Shown here: one piece after another, positions 6,696-7,298 of the stretch | How positions within the stretch are numbered: position 1 is the first letter of the stretch | Layout of the letters: each line of letters opens with the position of its first letter | DNA from: Woeseiaceae bacterium | Lineage (GTDB): Bacteria; Pseudomonadota; Gammaproteobacteria; Steroidobacterales; Woeseiaceae | Direction: 5' to 3' | Assembly (NCBI GenBank): GCA_022866645.1 | Contig: JALHUQ010000046.1 | Coordinates: 1-7,298, forward strand | Length of the DNA stretch: 7,298 nt | Program-made: the position numbers and the translations under genes | The notes under the pieces: generated by a model | What the model saw: the letters and a program-made list of their open reading frames with translations, nothing else | What the model was told of the DNA's origin: nothing | Database searches by the model: none

Positions 6696-7298
6696 ATGGG
6701 ATTCATATTTGCTCTGGTTGGTGCATTCGCTGGCGGTTCGTTGATGTCTGGCGGGCGCAACCTTTTCGGTGTCGTTGCCGGCATGTTCATAGGCTGGTTG
6801 TTGCATCGATTACTGGATGCACGAACCAGCATTCGTCGTCTGGAAGATCGCGTAGATACACTTGAGCGACGAAATGCAGCAACAGCACCGACTGAAAAAG
6901 TCGCGCGGAAAACCTTTGATGCGCCGCAGCGCGTGTCTGCCTATGAACCCACGCCCGTAGAGCCAGCGAAAGCGATTCCGGTGCCGCAGATTGCTGCAAC
7001 TCACGTACCCGCGGAGACGGGCCGTCCATTCAAAGAGCCCGAAGTCGTCGTCCATGCCAGGGCTCCGGAGCCAGAGCCTGAACCGGGGATGGGTGCCCAC
7101 GCCATTGAAGTTGCCAAGCGCTGGCTGACAACCGGCAACGTACCGGTCAAAGTCGGCGTATTACTGTCCTTCTTCGGTGTTGCGTTCCTGTTGAAGTACG
7201 CCGTTGAGCAGGAACTGTTTTCGATACCGATGAGCGTGCGCTATCTGGCCGTTGCCGGGTTCGCGACCTTCCTGTTGACCTTCGGTTGGCGGAGGCGA
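6696..7298 (+). CDS. DUF2339 multi-pass membrane protein (3' partial)
   Basis: N-terminal 201 codons of a DUF2339-type predicted membrane protein, open to the window end; family members are large proteins with many membrane segments, so most of the gene lies outside. No function is established for the family. Visible parts: two hydrophobic segments at ~2-17 and 22-40 with a glycine-rich turn; a short charged helix ~42-60 (SIRRLEDRVDTLERR), probably coiled coil; a Pro/Ala/Glu-rich low-complexity linker ~61-134 ending EPEPEPG; then the family-typical block RWLTTGNVPVKVGVLLSFFG and VAFLLKYAVEQE (~142-173); another membrane segment ~183-197; and FGWRRR at the edge. The ATG at 6696 is one base after the esterase stop and has a GAGGT site 7 bases upstream. 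The GNVPVKVGVLL block is what identifies the family. Co-expression with the esterase is inferred from the spacing. Confidence 0.85.
   Translation, partial: MGFIFALVGAFAGGSLMSGGRNLFGVVAGMFIGWLLHRLLDARTSIRRLEDRVDTLERRNAATAPTEKVARKTFDAPQRVSAYEPTPVEPAKAIPVPQIAATHVPAETGRPFKEPEVVVHARAPEPEPEPGMGAHAIEVAKRWLTTGNVPVKVGVLLSFFGVAFLLKYAVEQELFSIPMSVRYLAVAGFATFLLTFGWRRR

Overview
The window is protein-coding bacterial DNA with short intergenic gaps. It holds five genes, two of them cut by the window edges, and no RNA gene, insertion sequence, CRISPR array or origin that I can see. The protein types suggest a Gram-negative gammaproteobacterium, probably an environmental or marine lineage. They are a CvaA/CvaB-like type I export pair, a TolB-like/TPR protein with the 'ELKRRNVFRVA...FELTPDGV' N-terminus, a secreted LpqC-like esterase and a DUF2339 membrane protein. 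This placement is inferred from gene families; no marker gene is present.

Left block (1-3267, + strand): a two-gene export operon. The first gene is an HlyD-type periplasmic adaptor whose N-terminus lies upstream of the window. Twelve bases later comes a C39-peptidase ABC transporter with a complete Gln/Cys/His/Asp protease site and a complete ATPase. Such pairs cut a double-glycine leader from a small peptide while exporting it through an outer-membrane channel. No precursor peptide, modification enzyme or outer-membrane channel is visible here, so the cargo is unknown and may be encoded upstream.

Middle block (3315-5510, - strand): one large gene convergent to the transporter. It encodes a membrane-anchored protein with about three N-terminal membrane segments, a TolB-like domain and roughly nine TPR-like repeats. 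A small hairpin lies in the 47-bp convergent gap.

Right block (5603-7298, + strand): divergent from the TPR gene across 92 bp. A secreted alpha/beta-hydrolase (PHB depolymerase/feruloyl-esterase-like) with an unusually cysteine-rich mature chain is followed after one base by a DUF2339 multi-pass membrane protein that runs off the right edge. The one-base gap and the ribosome-binding site inside the esterase gene point to translational coupling.

The most notable points are the peptide exporter with no visible cargo, the cysteine cluster in the esterase, the non-consensus LSRGQ signature of the ABC ATPase, and the esterase-DUF2339 coupling. I see no clear evidence of a wholly new system.
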